A stretch of 64,000 bases of DNA from Bradyrhizobium sp. sGM-13 (GCF_018398875.1 NZ_JAGWDK010000017.1:85407-149406), one strand, 5' to 3'; shown: positions 17,769 to 27,593, counted from the first letter of the stretch. A program made the numbers and translations. The notes: generated by a model from the sequence alone, not told the origin.

Positions 17769-19838
17769 ATGGGCTCGGAACTCGTCAAGCCGGATCACCT
17801 GGACCGCAAAGCAGTGGTGTATGTGTGCGGCAGTCGACGCCACACCAAGTGATCACCAATCAAGAAAGCCTAAGGCTTCAGTACGCCCTCTCGCAGCGTG
17901 CTCGCGAGCTCGGATGGCGCGAGGCGGACATCGATGTGATTGACAGCGATCTTGGGCAGAGCGGCGCTGGCGCAGCGCACCGGAAAGGCTTCAAGGACTT
18001 GGTCGCCCGCGTCACTCTTGGTGAGGTTGGCCTTATCCTATCGATGGACGTGACGCGCCTGGCGCGGAATTGTTCGGATTGGTACCCGCTGCTTGATGTC
18101 TGCGGGCACCGTCGTTGTTTGATCGCCGACCGGGATGGCGTCTATGATCCTGGGACACCCAATGGCCGCCTGCTGCTCGGCCTGAAAGGTACGATCTCAG
18201 AGCTGGAATTGCACACGATCAGAAGCCGGATGACCACTGGGCGTATGGCAAAAGCCGAACGCGGTGACTTGGTCGTGCAGTTGCCGGCGGGCCTTGTCCG
18301 CGACCCTTCAGGGGTGGTCACCAAGGATCCCAATCTCGAGGTGCAGGGGCGCTTGTCGCTGCTCTTCGAGACCTTCCTGAAAGTACCGGACGGCCGCGCA
18401 AGCGATGCGGGCCTTTGTTGGCCGCGGCTTGGCACTGCCTCGCCTCGACCGCCATGGCGATCTGCGCTGGCAGCCTGCGACGGTGTCGGCCGTGACGGCG
18501 ATCCTGAAGAATCCGGCCTATGCAGGCGCCTTTGTCTATGGAAGGACTTGGCAGAAGCCGTCCGAAATACCGGGAGAGCGTCCACAAAAGTCTCCGCGTC
18601 GTGGAACGGACTGGAGGATCGTGGTGAGGGAAAAGTACCCGGCCTATATCGACTGGGAAACCTTCGAGAAGATCCAGGCGATGCTGCGCGACAATCGTGC
18701 GGAGTACCAGCACATCAAAAGCCGTGGCATCCCGCGTGATGGAGCGGCCCTGCTCCACGGCATCACCTATTGCGGCGAATGCGGACACAAGATGGCCGTG
18801 CGTTACAAGGGCGGTAGTCAATATGTCTGCAATCATCTCAAAATCCAGCGTGGCGCACCAGAATGTCAGAACCTGCGCGCCGCACCGATCGACGCACAGG
18901 TTGCGGCGGCATTCTTGGAAGCTGTGGCACCGGCGGAAATCGATGCGTTGTCCAAAGCGCGCAAGACCCATCTGCAGTCCGAAAGAGCCCTGCGGCACGC
19001 TGAGGAGCAGCAGGTTGAGAGGCTTCGCTATCAGGCAGCCCTCGCCGAGCGCCAGTTCAATCGCACCGATCCCGATAACCGGCTCGTGACAGGCGAACTG
19101 GAACGACGGTGGGAAGCCGCTCTATCGGAGCTGCGCCGAGCCGAGGAGGCATTAGCCCAGCGCACGATGCACAAGTCCAATGAACCCTTGGGCGTTCCTC
19201 ACGATCTGCGTGCCAAGGTGATCGCCCTTGGAAATCGTCTTCCGGCGCTATGGGACAACCCCGCGACCCGCAGGGACCACCGCAAGGCGCTCTTGCGCTG
19301 TCTGATCGAAAAGGTGGTGATGCGCCGCTGTGCCCGGGACAAGGCTGAGGTGCGCATTGTGTGGCGCGGCGGCGCGACCACTGAGCTTGTAGTCACCCTA
19401 CCTGTGAATGCTGTGGCTGCGCTGCCGCGTCACAAGGAGATGGTAGAACGCATATGCGCATTGGCGCGGGATGGCGCCTACGACGATGAGATCGCGCGCA
19501 TTCTGACGCAGGAAGGACATCACTCGCCATGGGAGGCTGACAAAGTTCTGCCGATCACGGTCCGGCGCATTCGTCTCAAACACCGCCTCAAGGTGCGGCA
19601 TCGAACACGGTGGCCGGCGGTTGCCGACCATTTGACAGTAACCCAACTAGCACAACGCCTCAGGATACCCGTCAAATGGATTTATGTTCAGCTCAAGCGA
19701 GAGAGCATCCTGACCACCCGAGAGGCTTCGGGCCGCTTCCTCTTTCCTGACAACACAAACGCGTTGCAGGCGATTCGCAGCTTGAGAAATCATCATATCG
19801 CGAAGATTGATCTGAGGGAGGATCACCATGAAAAGTAG
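17769..19838 (+). pseudogene. Large serine recombinase with two frameshifts
   Basis: The gene encodes an invertase/resolvase-like protein of about 680 aa. The N-terminal catalytic region reads VYVRQSTPHQV, LRLQYALSQRARELGW, then DVTRLARN and DRDGVYDPGTPNGR. A Recombinase domain follows with VSAVTAILKNPAYAGAFVYG, and a zinc-ribbon segment with CGECGHKM. A TG duplication near 17823 splits the catalytic serine motif, and a second shift near 18400 separates catalytic and C-terminal halves. The C-terminal 477 codons remain open. It sits inside an IS66 copy, having landed in tnpB. Confidence 0.8.
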
Positions 19839-19847
19839 GGGCATCAA

Positions 19848-20148
19848 CAAGAGCCCTCAAAGAGATAGCTCAATTGCGCCGGAGAGATCGTCACTGCTTC
19901 CCCTGCAACCGAAGGCGAGATGAACCTTCATCTCTCAAGTCTTTTTGTAAACAGGCATGCCCCCTGGCCATCATGCCAAATACCTTCAAAAGATCGCCGC
20001 GTTTTCCCCTGAAGCAAAAAAGATTTCCGCCAAGAGGATCTTGCTTGAGCACTTCCTGCACGCGGAGAGCCAAACTCGGAAAGCCGCACCGCATGTCGGT
20101 GTAGCCGGTCGCAAGCCACACACGAACGCCCGTCGGAATTGGGATCAT
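19848..20148 (-). pseudogene. IS66-family TnpB, interrupted
   Basis: The product starts MIPIPTGVRVWLATGYTDMR and continues GFPSLALRVQEVLKQDPLGG, LFCFRGKRGDLLK and then, after a frameshift near 19980, WHDGQGACLFTKRLE. After an in-frame stop it resumes as VTISPAQLSYLFEG. The sequence ends abruptly near 19850, where the serine-recombinase element is inserted at about codon 98. Confidence 0.85.
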
Positions 20149-20149
20149 C

Positions 20150-20569
20150 GTCCCTCCAGCACTCTTAAGACCCGCGATAGAGCGGCGATGTCGACATCCA
20201 CTCCGACGATCAGACGAACACCGCTGCCGAGCACGATCTCCATCCGTCCAACAACCTGCTCGCAGCGAGCGGCGTCACGGCTCCCATCGCTTCTCGTTGG
20301 ATCCGGCTCAATCAGAGCCGCAATAAACCCGTGTTCGCCATCTTTGGGTTAAGCGCTCCAAGAGCGCCCTGTCGCGCCAGGCGTCGCCATCCGAACAGTT
20401 GGCCAGGAAAAAGTCCGTGGCGGCGAGTAACAGGATCGCCACAGCAATAACTCTCCTCCACAATCCGCTGCTTCGCTTCAATACTGAACCGCCGCCGTCC
20501 TGTGTCGACAACCTCCATAACTTTCGCATTATTGGCAGTGGGTATGGTGTCCATACTGCCTGTAATCAT
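20150..20569 (-). pseudogene. IS66-family TnpA, frameshifted
   Basis: The minus strand reads MEVVDTGRRRFSIEAKQRIV and HGLFPGQLFGWRRLARQG in one frame. Nearer 20170 another frame reads RMEIVLGSGVRLIVGVDVD and AALSRVLRVLEGR, the usual TnpA ending. Frameshifts near 20460 and 20330 inactivate it. It belongs with the TnpB at 19.9 kb and the TnpC piece at 17 kb. Confidence 0.8.
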
Positions 20570-20712
20570 GCAATAGCCAACCTCTGCAAGGCGGCCGCCC
20601 TCGGATGCGTACCTACCGACCGTGCTGCTGGCTGAATATTTCCCACCTCTCGCGTGCGATCTCGCGAATGGGCCGCCGAAGGTGCTCTCCCGCAATATCC
20701 TCCGGCGCCCCC

Positions 20713-21000
20713 ATGTGCTGCGGACTCTTGAGGATTCCCTTGAGGCGGCAAATCAGATCCAAGGCCGGTTTTTCGGGAGACAGTCTCGGTGTGTGGGCCG
20801 TCATTCCCAACAACCCGTCACCGGCGCTCAAATATCCGCTCGAAGCATCCAATGCCGAGGAACATCTTGTGGAATGCTGCTTGCAAGCTCAAGCAGTTCC
20901 GACGCGTAGCAACCCACTTCGAAAAAAATGCCCGAAGCTATTGCGCCTTCGCAACTCTCGCAGCCATCATGCTATGGATGCAATAAGTGTCCACACGACC
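20713..21000 (+). mobile_element. Internally deleted IS5-family derivative (copy B)
   Basis: The left end (GTGCTGCGGACTCTTGAGG) and right end (AATAAGTGTCCACACGACC) match those of the element at 11699-12539, in opposite orientation. Left-end sequence runs to about 20800 and then jumps to the last 200 bp of the transposase (ECCLQAQ / KQFRRVATHF-like), so about 550 bp of the middle is missing. At about 288 bp it keeps both ends but has no transposase, like a MITE. Confidence 0.7.
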
Positions 21001-21380
21001 TTGGCCGAAATGGCAGCAAGTTACATCAACGCGACGTCTGTGCCGCGATCACCCACTGAACCTTTGGCGGGCAGCAAGCAGCGGCTCTCCGGCTTGAGCC
21101 AGATGCGTCAGTGCGACCACGAGGTGTTACGGATATTGGTGACCAGTAGCCAGTTGCGCGGCGATGGCGGTCTGCCAACGCGTATCAGCATCATCTCGCG
21201 CCCTGTATCTGTGTTGCCGATAACCGAGCGCCGGGGAGTCCGGCAAAAAGCCCGGCATCGGCGGGTCGATACAGCGGTTGATCACGCGTCGCCCCGTGCT
21301 CTCCTTCGATAAAAACAACTGATCGAAATGACGATAAGATGCAGCTTGCCGAAGCTGCCGCTTTTTTGAGCGTGGCTTTA
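21001..21380. other. No recognisable gene
   Basis: Short frames on both strands (for example 21127-21318 minus) carry no motif I recognise. It separates the IS5 remnant from the SMP-30 pseudogene. Confidence 0.4.
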
Positions 21381-21928
21381 CAAGGCACCAACTCTGCGAT
21401 CAATACTGAACGTACCGAACCGGTTGCTAATTCTGTGATAAACAAAGCGCCATCTTGACCCAAGGCAACGCTCGTACACGTCGAGCCAGCGCAGGACTGA
21501 TGCGGAGCGATGCACTCGCCATCCGATGCTAGGACGAAGACGTGGCCCAGCTATGCATGAGCTACGAACAGCGTCTGGCGTCCATTGCCAGCACGTCCGG
21601 ACCGCTCGTCCCGAAGAATGAGCTAAACCTGCTGATCTTACGGCACACCCCAGACGACGCGAGAATGCTGCCAGGCCATTCCGCCAACCGTTATTGACGA
21701 TCAAGGACCAGGAGCCACCGGGTGCAAGCCTGAAGATGCGGCCAAGGAAATGTCGATCAGATAGAGATTTCCCTACGCGTCGAACGACGGCCCTCGATGA
21801 AGCAGTCAGCCGGCTTGCCTCCACGGTTGACGTCCGCCCAATCCGAGCGGACTCCGGGCCGACGCAATTTGGCGGGCATGGCCGAAAAGACGCGCGTTCG
21901 GTGAGCTGCGGTGGTCCCTCAAGGTACA
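21380..21928 (-). pseudogene. Degenerate SMP-30/gluconolactonase-family gene
   Basis: Beta-propeller fragments of the SMP-30/gluconolactonase family are visible on the minus strand. They read CFIEG, SFDA, GNLYLIDI, RIFRLAPGGSWSLIV and, at the end, GQDGALFITELATGSVRSV. They lie in three frames and include an internal stop after SFDA. The family hydrolyses sugar or other lactones. It is the last member of the organic-acid operon that begins at 26360 and is clearly dead. Confidence 0.6.
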
Positions 21929-22756
21929 TCATGGCGCTTCCTTCAGGCTGCGCTTTGGCTGCCCCTGATATTTGTAGGCGAACTGCTTGGGCATCGGCCC
22001 TTTATTGCGGTCCTTGCGTCCGGTCTGCTCCCATGCATGGGCCAGGATGCCTACCGCGCGTGACAAGCAGAAGATGCCGCGAGCTAGGGGTGCAGCAAAG
22101 CCCAGCTCCCCGTAGACGACTGCAGTGGCTCCATCGATGTTCATCGGGATGAGCTTGCCTTTGCGCTCGCGCATGACGCGCTCGATCGCGCGCGCAGCGC
22201 TGGCATAGCAACCGCTGACGACATCGCCACTGACCGCTGCATCGACTAGTGCGAGCAGCGGGTCAACGCGCGGGTCGACGGGATGAAACCGGTGACCGAA
22301 GCCGGGCAGATATTTGCTGCGCGTGGCGGTGAAATGGTCGATCGCCTCAGCGGCAGCCTCATCGATATCCTTGGTCTCGCTGCGGCGCAGGACCTCGTCA
22401 TAGAGCTCAATCGCCTGCTCCCCCGCTCCGCCATGCAGGTCGTCGAGCGTGTTGATCGCGGAAGCCATCGCGCCGTTGAGCGGCACCCCACAACTGACAG
22501 CCATCTGCGCGATGGCGATGGAAGGTGCATGCGGGCCATGATCTACTGATGCAACCAGCGCAGCCTGCAACAGCCGCTCCTGCGCCGGTGTGGGTAGCTC
22601 GCCGCGCAGCATCAGCCAGATTATCGCGGTGAAGGAAATATGACCAATTAATTCCTCGATCGTGTATCCGCGGTAGGCGATCCGCCCGGGCGCAATGTCG
22701 CAGATGGAGGTCCGCCACCAATGGGCGGCCTGCTCTCGCAGCTCCGTTTCGCTCAT
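21929..22756 (-). CDS. Citryl-CoA lyase / short citrate-synthase-like protein
   Basis: This 275-aa citrate-synthase-fold protein is shorter than the usual 370-430 aa. Family landmarks are RGYTIEELI, the histidine segment SVDHGPHAPSIAIA, GHRFHPVDPRVDPLL and the final DGATAVVYGELGF. Short stand-alone members are annotated as citryl-CoA lyases, splitting a 3-hydroxy-3-carboxyacyl-CoA into acetyl-CoA and a keto acid. Next to a CoA-transferase (64 nt upstream) this fits a CoA-activated citrate-like substrate. I use the ATG at 22756; the frame extends to a TTG at 22768. The exact substrate is unknown. Confidence 0.75.
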   Translation of the reverse strand: MSETELREQAAHWWRTSICDIAPGRIAYRGYTIEELIGHISFTAIIWLMLRGELPTPAQERLLQAALVASVDHGPHAPSIAIAQMAVSCGVPLNGAMASAINTLDDLHGGAGEQAIELYDEVLRRSETKDIDEAAAEAIDHFTATRSKYLPGFGHRFHPVDPRVDPLLALVDAAVSGDVVSGCYASAARAIERVMRERKGKLIPMNIDGATAVVYGELGFAAPLARGIFCLSRAVGILAHAWEQTGRKDRNKGPMPKQFAYKYQGQPKRSLKEAP

Positions 22757-22819
22757 TCTGTTTTCCAATCTCGTCAGCCTATGTCCTGCCGAAGCTTGCT
22801 TGCGTGCAACTCCTGCCCG

Positions 22820-24082
22820 TTACGCTGCTCCATCCGTCGCCGGGCGGACCCGCGAAAAATGTGCTCCTCCTTGACGTGGCGCTCCGGCGGCACCGCTTGC
22901 GATAAGGTGCTCAATTTCCGGATAGGTATGACCGAGCCGAGCCAGCCATCGCTCTGTGTCCGCACCGAGCAAGGGGGGGAGCGCGGGGACAGGAAACGCC
23001 TCATCCAGCCGAAAGCCGGGGCGCGTAATGCGTAATGGTGGTTCGCCAGCCCTGTCGAGCGGCAGCGTCTCGACAAAGCCGCGCTCCAGCAACTGCGGCT
23101 CGCGCAAAACTTGCGGAACGGTCAGCACACAGCCGGCAGGGACGCCGGCGGCATTCAACAGCGCCTCCCACTCGTCCGCAGGCCTGCAGCTCAACGCCGC
23201 ATTCAACTCATCGCTAAGCGCCCAGCGGTTCATTTTACGCGCTTCGCGCTTTGCGAAGCGCGGATCTGTCTTCAGATCCGGCCGGCCGACCAGATCGCAA
23301 AGGGTCCGGTACTGCTTCTGCTCGTTGGCGGCTATATTCAGCGGGCCGGTCGCGGTGCGGAACGTGCCGGAGGGTGCAGCCGTGAAATTCTCGTTCCCCA
23401 TCGGCTGCGGCTCGACTCCGCCGTTCAGATGATTGGAAACCACCCATCCCATGGCCGCGATTGTCGCCTCGAGCAGCGACACGTCGATGAACCGACCCCT
23501 GCCAATTTGCTGCTGCTCGACGAGCGCCGCGGAGATGGCAAAGGCGGCTGTTAGCCCGGCAATGGTGTCGGAGATCGGGAAGCCGGTCCGCAGCGGAGCC
23601 GTGGCTGCATCACCGGTAACACTCATCGCGCCGGAAAGGCCCTGGACGATCTGGTCGTAGGCCGGGCGGGCGGACCAAGGACCGTTTTGCCCAAAGCCTG
23701 AGATCGCGCAATAGATGAGGCGCGGGTTGCGCTTGCACAACGCGTCAAAACCGAGACCAAGCCGCTCCATGACCTTGGGCCGGAAGTTTTCGAGAAGGAC
23801 GTCGGCCTCGGACACCAGCCTGAAAAACACTTCCCTTCCCGCTTCAGACTTCAGATCGAGCGCCACCGACTGCTTACCGGCGTTCACGGCGACGAAGGAG
23901 AGGCCCTGAAGGCGCTCTGCCCTTTGCGGATCGGCGCCAAGGCGCCGCGCGAGATCGCCTCCATTGGGGTTTTCGATCTTGATAACCTCCGCGCCCAAGC
24001 GCGCGAGATGGTAGCCGCAGAACGGGCCTGCCAACACGTTCGACAGGTCGAGGACACGGATACCGGTGAGCGGCAGGGACAT
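22820..24082 (-). CDS. CaiB/BaiF (family III) CoA-transferase
   Basis: This 420-aa protein has the full family III fold: GIRVLDLSNVLAGPFCGYHL, ENFRPKVMERLGLG, the catalytic-aspartate region ISGFGQNGPWSARPAYDQIV and ENFTAAPSGTFRTATGP. The enzymes move CoA between carboxylic acids through an aspartyl-CoA intermediate. It lies between transport genes and the citryl-CoA-lyase-like gene, so it likely activates the imported acid for cleavage. No disruption is seen. Confidence 0.88.
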   Translation of the reverse strand: MSLPLTGIRVLDLSNVLAGPFCGYHLARLGAEVIKIENPNGGDLARRLGADPQRAERLQGLSFVAVNAGKQSVALDLKSEAGREVFFRLVSEADVLLENFRPKVMERLGLGFDALCKRNPRLIYCAISGFGQNGPWSARPAYDQIVQGLSGAMSVTGDAATAPLRTGFPISDTIAGLTAAFAISAALVEQQQIGRGRFIDVSLLEATIAAMGWVVSNHLNGGVEPQPMGNENFTAAPSGTFRTATGPLNIAANEQKQYRTLCDLVGRPDLKTDPRFAKREARKMNRWALSDELNAALSCRPADEWEALLNAAGVPAGCVLTVPQVLREPQLLERGFVETLPLDRAGEPPLRITRPGFRLDEAFPVPALPPLLGADTERWLARLGHTYPEIEHLIASGAAGAPRQGGAHFSRVRPATDGAA

Positions 24083-24759
24083 CTGACGAAGCCTTCTTTG
24101 CGGTATCTTCGGCCGCTGCGGTTGAAGTTTTTGCTGAGGTCGATGTTGGCGGTGGCGATCCTGGAGTCGAAATCGCTCAACACAGCCAGCGGTACCTTGG
24201 CCGCCTCGGCGTCCATCAGGCCGCTCTGGGAAAACAGCGCTTTCGACGCTTTCAGGACATCGACGTTCACCTCGCGATTATCGGTCTTGTATCGGGTCGG
24301 GACAACGAGCTGCTCCGTTGATACCGAGTTGATCCAGGAGCCGTGATGCCGAGCCTCAGGCCCTTGAGGTTGGCGCCGCTCTTCACCTTGTCGGCGATCG
24401 CTGCGCACCCCGAGAAGAATGCCGGGTATGTCGTTGAGCACGAAGACGCAGGATTCTCCTCGCGCTGCGCCTGCATCTGGATCGTGTGATCACAGAACCG
24501 CACGACGCCGTCCACCGAGCCACCAATCAGCGCCTGCAGCGCCTTGGAGCCGTCGGCCTGGAAACTCTCGAACAGTGACGTCGAGCCCTTCTTCTTTGAA
24601 GGTACCGAGCTTTACGCCCAATTCAGCAGGCATGTAATTGAGAATGTGGGAGCCGACGATGATCTTCAGTTTCGCCTTTTCAGGTTCGCCGGCGTCAGCC
24701 GATAAGAGGCAGAGGCCAGCGGCCGCAACACCAAAGATCAGTCGGATTAAAACGCGCAT
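24083..24759 (-). pseudogene. ABC transporter substrate-binding protein (NitT/TauT type), broken
   Basis: The gene opens with a good ribosome site (GGAGG), a start at 24759 and a signal peptide (LIRLIFGVAAAGLCLLSADA), then VGSHILNYMPAELGVKLGTF. After about residue 55 the frame is lost. Further pieces appear in other frames: VDGVVRFCDHTIQMQAQ near 24500, DKVKSGANLKGLRLGITAPG near 24380 and DAEAAKVPLAVLSDFDSRIA near 24180. Part of the middle is missing. Family members bind sulfonates, nitrate or small organic ions in the periplasm. Without it the adjacent permease would need another binding protein. Confidence 0.8.
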
Positions 24760-24789
24760 ATACACCTCCATCATTAGCCAAGTACATGT

Positions 24790-25557
24790 TCAAGCTGCAT
24801 GAGCCGGCGCTGGCCGACAAACCAACAACCTCTTTTCGGCACGATCGACGAGCGCGTCGAGCGCAACCACGAATGCGGACAGCACGATGATTCCGGCGAA
24901 CACGCCCATCGCATCGAGCACCCCTTCCTGCGCGATCAGGTGCCCCAACCCGGCGGATGAGCCGAGATACTCCGTAACCACGGCGCCCACGACCGCCATG
25001 CCGACGGACACCCGCAGGCTCGACAGGGTCCAGGTGGTGGCAGAGGGTAGATAGACGTGGCGCAACAGCGAGGATTTCGAATCGCGCAGCAGTCGCGCGC
25101 TCGCCAGGACGACCGGATTGACCTCGCGCACGCCTTGGAAAGTGTTGAAGAACGCAACGAACAGCACGAGGGTCACGCCGAGCGCAACGTTCGAGGTCAG
25201 CCGCAGACCGAACCAGATGACGAAGATCGGCCCCAGCAGGATACGCGGGATCGCGTTGAACATGATGAAGCGCTGAACGACATCAGCGGCAAACGGGCTT
25301 AATCCCAGCCAGATCCCAAGCGCAGTGCCGATCGCAATCCCGACTACGAATGATAGGATCGTCTCGACCAGCGTTATGCCAACATCGCCCCAGAAATCCG
25401 CGGTCGACGTCCCGTTCCTTATCCTGCCGACCGGGGTCGACGGCGCCGGAAAGAAGAAGGCGTCGATGAGGCCTAATCGCACCCCCAGCTCCCAGATCAG
25501 GACAAGAGCGAGAACGATCGCGACTTGCGTGACAACGACCTTATTTCTGCGCGGCAT
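24790..25557 (-). CDS. ABC transporter permease (NitT/TauT/SsuC type)
   Basis: This 255-aa inner-membrane protein has about six hydrophobic segments and the BPD_transp_1 EAA-like loop region (EVNPVVLASARLLRDSKSSL then LPSATTWTLSSLRVSVGMAV). It belongs to the family that pairs with TauB/SsuB ATPases. It follows the ATPase gene by 14 nt and precedes the dead binding protein. The gene looks intact. Confidence 0.9.
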   Translation of the reverse strand: MPRRNKVVVTQVAIVLALVLIWELGVRLGLIDAFFFPAPSTPVGRIRNGTSTADFWGDVGITLVETILSFVVGIAIGTALGIWLGLSPFAADVVQRFIMFNAIPRILLGPIFVIWFGLRLTSNVALGVTLVLFVAFFNTFQGVREVNPVVLASARLLRDSKSSLLRHVYLPSATTWTLSSLRVSVGMAVVGAVVTEYLGSSAGLGHLIAQEGVLDAMGVFAGIIVLSAFVVALDALVDRAEKRLLVCRPAPAHAA

Positions 25558-25571
25558 AGCTCCTCTCCACT

Positions 25572-26360
25572 TCAGCGCCCAAGCAGCGACCAGATTTCGC
25601 GATAGAGCGCGACGAACTCGTCCTGGTCTGCAGCGCGGAGACGTCCCGGGGACGAGGCAGCGTGATCCTGACCTCGCCGACCATCCGGCTGGCAGGGCCT
25701 GCGGACATCACGGCGACGCGGGTCGGCCAGCGTAATCGCCTCGTCGAAATGATGGGTGATGAAGATCAAGGAGCGGCGCTCGGCCTGCCAGAGATCGGGC
25801 AGGATGCGGTGCGTCAGCCGGCGCGTGTGAACGTCGAGCGTCGAGAAGGGCTCGTCCATCAGAACGATTCTCGGCTCCATGATGAGCGTCTGCGCCATCG
25901 CCGCGCGCTTGCGTTGCCCGCCTGATAGCTGATGCGGATAACGCTGCTCAAATCCCGTCAGGCCGACTTTGGCGGGCCACTGCCGAACCTCGGCGCGCGT
26001 CTCCTCGAGTGACTTGCCCAGAAAGGCGAGCCCGAGCCCAACGTTGTCCTGCGCGGTCTTCCACGGCAGTAGGACCCCCTGTTGGAGCATGTAGCCGGAC
26101 TGATCATTCAGTCCCGTGAGCGGCTTGCCGAAAATCTGAACGTCTCCCGAGGCGGGTTTTGAGAGACCTGTGGCAGTGCTCAGGATGGTGGACTTGCCGC
26201 AACCGGTTGGTCCCATGACCGCAACGAACTCCGCGTCGCCTACTTGGAGGTTCACGCTTTTGACTGCGATGAATGCGCCGAAGGGGATCATTACCTCGCG
26301 CAAGTCAACGGCCAGCGTTGGCTGCCCTTCGCGCTTCAGAACTCGTTCTGTTATATGCAA
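25572..26360 (-). CDS. ABC transporter ATP-binding protein (NitT/TauT/SsuB type), with a locally shifted segment
   Basis: This 262-aa ATPase has Walker A GPTGCGKST, Q-loop YMLQQGVLLPWK, signature LSGGQRKRAAMAQ, Walker B RIVLMDEPFSTLD and the H-loop FITHHFDEA. After ITLAD the sequence turns into an arginine-rich run for about 30 residues. The normal family sequence (RVAVMSAGPASRMVGEV) is present in another frame, and the original frame returns at DEFVALYREIW. This suggests an extra base near 25718 and a compensating loss near 25622. The core motifs are intact. The start is a TTG at 26360. Confidence 0.8.
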   Translation of the reverse strand: MHITERVLKREGQPTLAVDLREVMIPFGAFIAVKSVNLQVGDAEFVAVMGPTGCGKSTILSTATGLSKPASGDVQIFGKPLTGLNDQSGYMLQQGVLLPWKTAQDNVGLGLAFLGKSLEETRAEVRQWPAKVGLTGFEQRYPHQLSGGQRKRAAMAQTLIMEPRIVLMDEPFSTLDVHTRRLTHRILPDLWQAERRSLIFITHHFDEAITLADPRRRDVRRPCQPDGRRGQDHAASSPGRLRAADQDEFVALYREIWSLLGR

Positions 26361-26393
26361 TCCATAGTCATGTGTGTGAGAAGAGTCAATCTA

Positions 26394-26473
26394 TTCTGCC
26401 GTACAGAACCGTTTACCTCCTTCTGTAATGGATTCTGGCGCCTTAATATGGCAGTGGTTCTATTCTACAGAAC
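26394..26473. promoter_or_regulatory. Paired palindromes between the ABC operon and iclR-type gene
   Basis: Two related inverted repeats, TTCTGCCGTACAGAA at 26394-26408 and GTTCTATTCTACAGAAC at 26457-26473, share the pattern TTCT-n4-TACAGAAC. They lie 63 bp apart in the divergent promoter region. They are good candidates for the operators of the adjacent IclR regulator. No experimental consensus was available for comparison. Confidence 0.5.
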
Positions 26474-26483
26474 TGGAGCAGAG

Positions 26484-27173
26484 ATGAGCAAGACAGGAGT
26501 TGACGCGGTCAGGAGAGCGCTCGCGATCCTGAAAAGTCTCAACGCGGAGCGGTCTGCGATCACGCTGACGCAGATTGCGGAGATGACGGACCTCTACAAG
26601 AGCACAGTACTCCGATTGGCCTCTTCGTTGGAGGCTGACGGCTTTCTCGTCCGCGGCGCGGACCGGTTGTTTCGACCGGGACCGGAGTTGTGGCGTCTCG
26701 GGGCGCTCTATCAGCGCGGTCTGGATCTTGGCGAAGTCATCCGGCCATCGCTTCGTCGCCTGGTTGAGGCAACGGGGGAAACTGCATCCTTTTATGTTGC
26801 AGATGGCGACGAACGCATCTGTCTTTACCGCGTCAATTCTCCACGTTCAGTTCGACATCATCTCGAAGAAGGCCAGCGATTGCCGATTGATCGCGGCGCC
26901 GCCGGGCGAATTCTTACTGCATACCGCGAGCCAACGAACGTAGAAGGGAAGAAGATCCGCGATAAAGGCTTTTATGTTTCGATCGGAGAGCGGGATCCGG
27001 AGGTCGCCGCGGCGGCCGTGCCGTTGATGGACGTACACGGCAAACTGAGGGGCGCCCTTTCGCTATCAGCGATCAGGACGCGCTTCGATGCCGACGCCCG
27101 CAAGTCGGCAATCGATGCTCTCAAATCGGAAGCCAAAGCCTTAGCGGGGTTGCTGCCTGCGAGCGAATGCTGA
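26484..27173 (+). CDS. IclR-family transcriptional regulator
   Basis: This 229-aa regulator has an N-terminal winged helix (ITLTQIAEMTDLYKSTVLRL) and an IclR effector domain (RLVEATGETASFYV, GAAGRILTAY, VPLMDVHGKLRGALSLS). I chose the ATG at 26484 because GGAG lies 6 nt upstream and the helix-turn-helix begins soon after; the frame is open from 26244. It diverges from the ABC/CoA-transferase operon and most likely controls it in response to its substrate. Confidence 0.88.
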   Translation: MSKTGVDAVRRALAILKSLNAERSAITLTQIAEMTDLYKSTVLRLASSLEADGFLVRGADRLFRPGPELWRLGALYQRGLDLGEVIRPSLRRLVEATGETASFYVADGDERICLYRVNSPRSVRHHLEEGQRLPIDRGAAGRILTAYREPTNVEGKKIRDKGFYVSIGERDPEVAAAAVPLMDVHGKLRGALSLSAIRTRFDADARKSAIDALKSEAKALAGLLPASEC

Positions 27174-27323
27174 TCATTGAGGGCGTCCGCTTTGCGCCAT
27201 TTGTAAAGAAGTCGACGCGGCTTCGGCAAAGGCTGGCGGTGTCTTATGGCGCAGCATGAGGCAATCAGGCAGTTCACGACTGTTCAGAGGCAGAGCAGCC
27301 ACGTTGAACGATCGAGTACAGAG

Positions 27324-27593
27324 ATGATGGACGCGAACGACATTCACATTCGATTCGATGCGCCCGCCATGCTTCGCAAATGGCCCTCCATAAACAATGA
27401 GCGCCGTGCAGACAGAAGCACCTATCTGCTGGCGGAAGGCACGCTGGACGACTGCATACGAAAGTTTATGACCAAGCCTGAGGCCACACGTCATCTTTAC
27501 GAAATCCACACAGCGCCACAGCCTCCGCTCGTAACGGAAGTCTTGTCAGCCGATCACATCACGGAGCTCGCCAGATTCCGAAGTTTCCTCTGA
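27324..27593 (+). CDS. Small conserved-looking hypothetical protein, 89 aa
   Basis: The product starts MMDANDIHIRFDAPAMLRKW and continues STYLLAEGTLDDCIRKFM and HTAPQPPLVTEVL. It is soluble and has a balanced composition, consistent with a real gene. The pattern is familiar from Bradyrhizobium proteins of unknown function. I use the ATG at 27324; the frame is open from 27246. Confidence 0.55.
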   Translation: MMDANDIHIRFDAPAMLRKWPSINNERRADRSTYLLAEGTLDDCIRKFMTKPEATRHLYEIHTAPQPPLVTEVLSADHITELARFRSFL

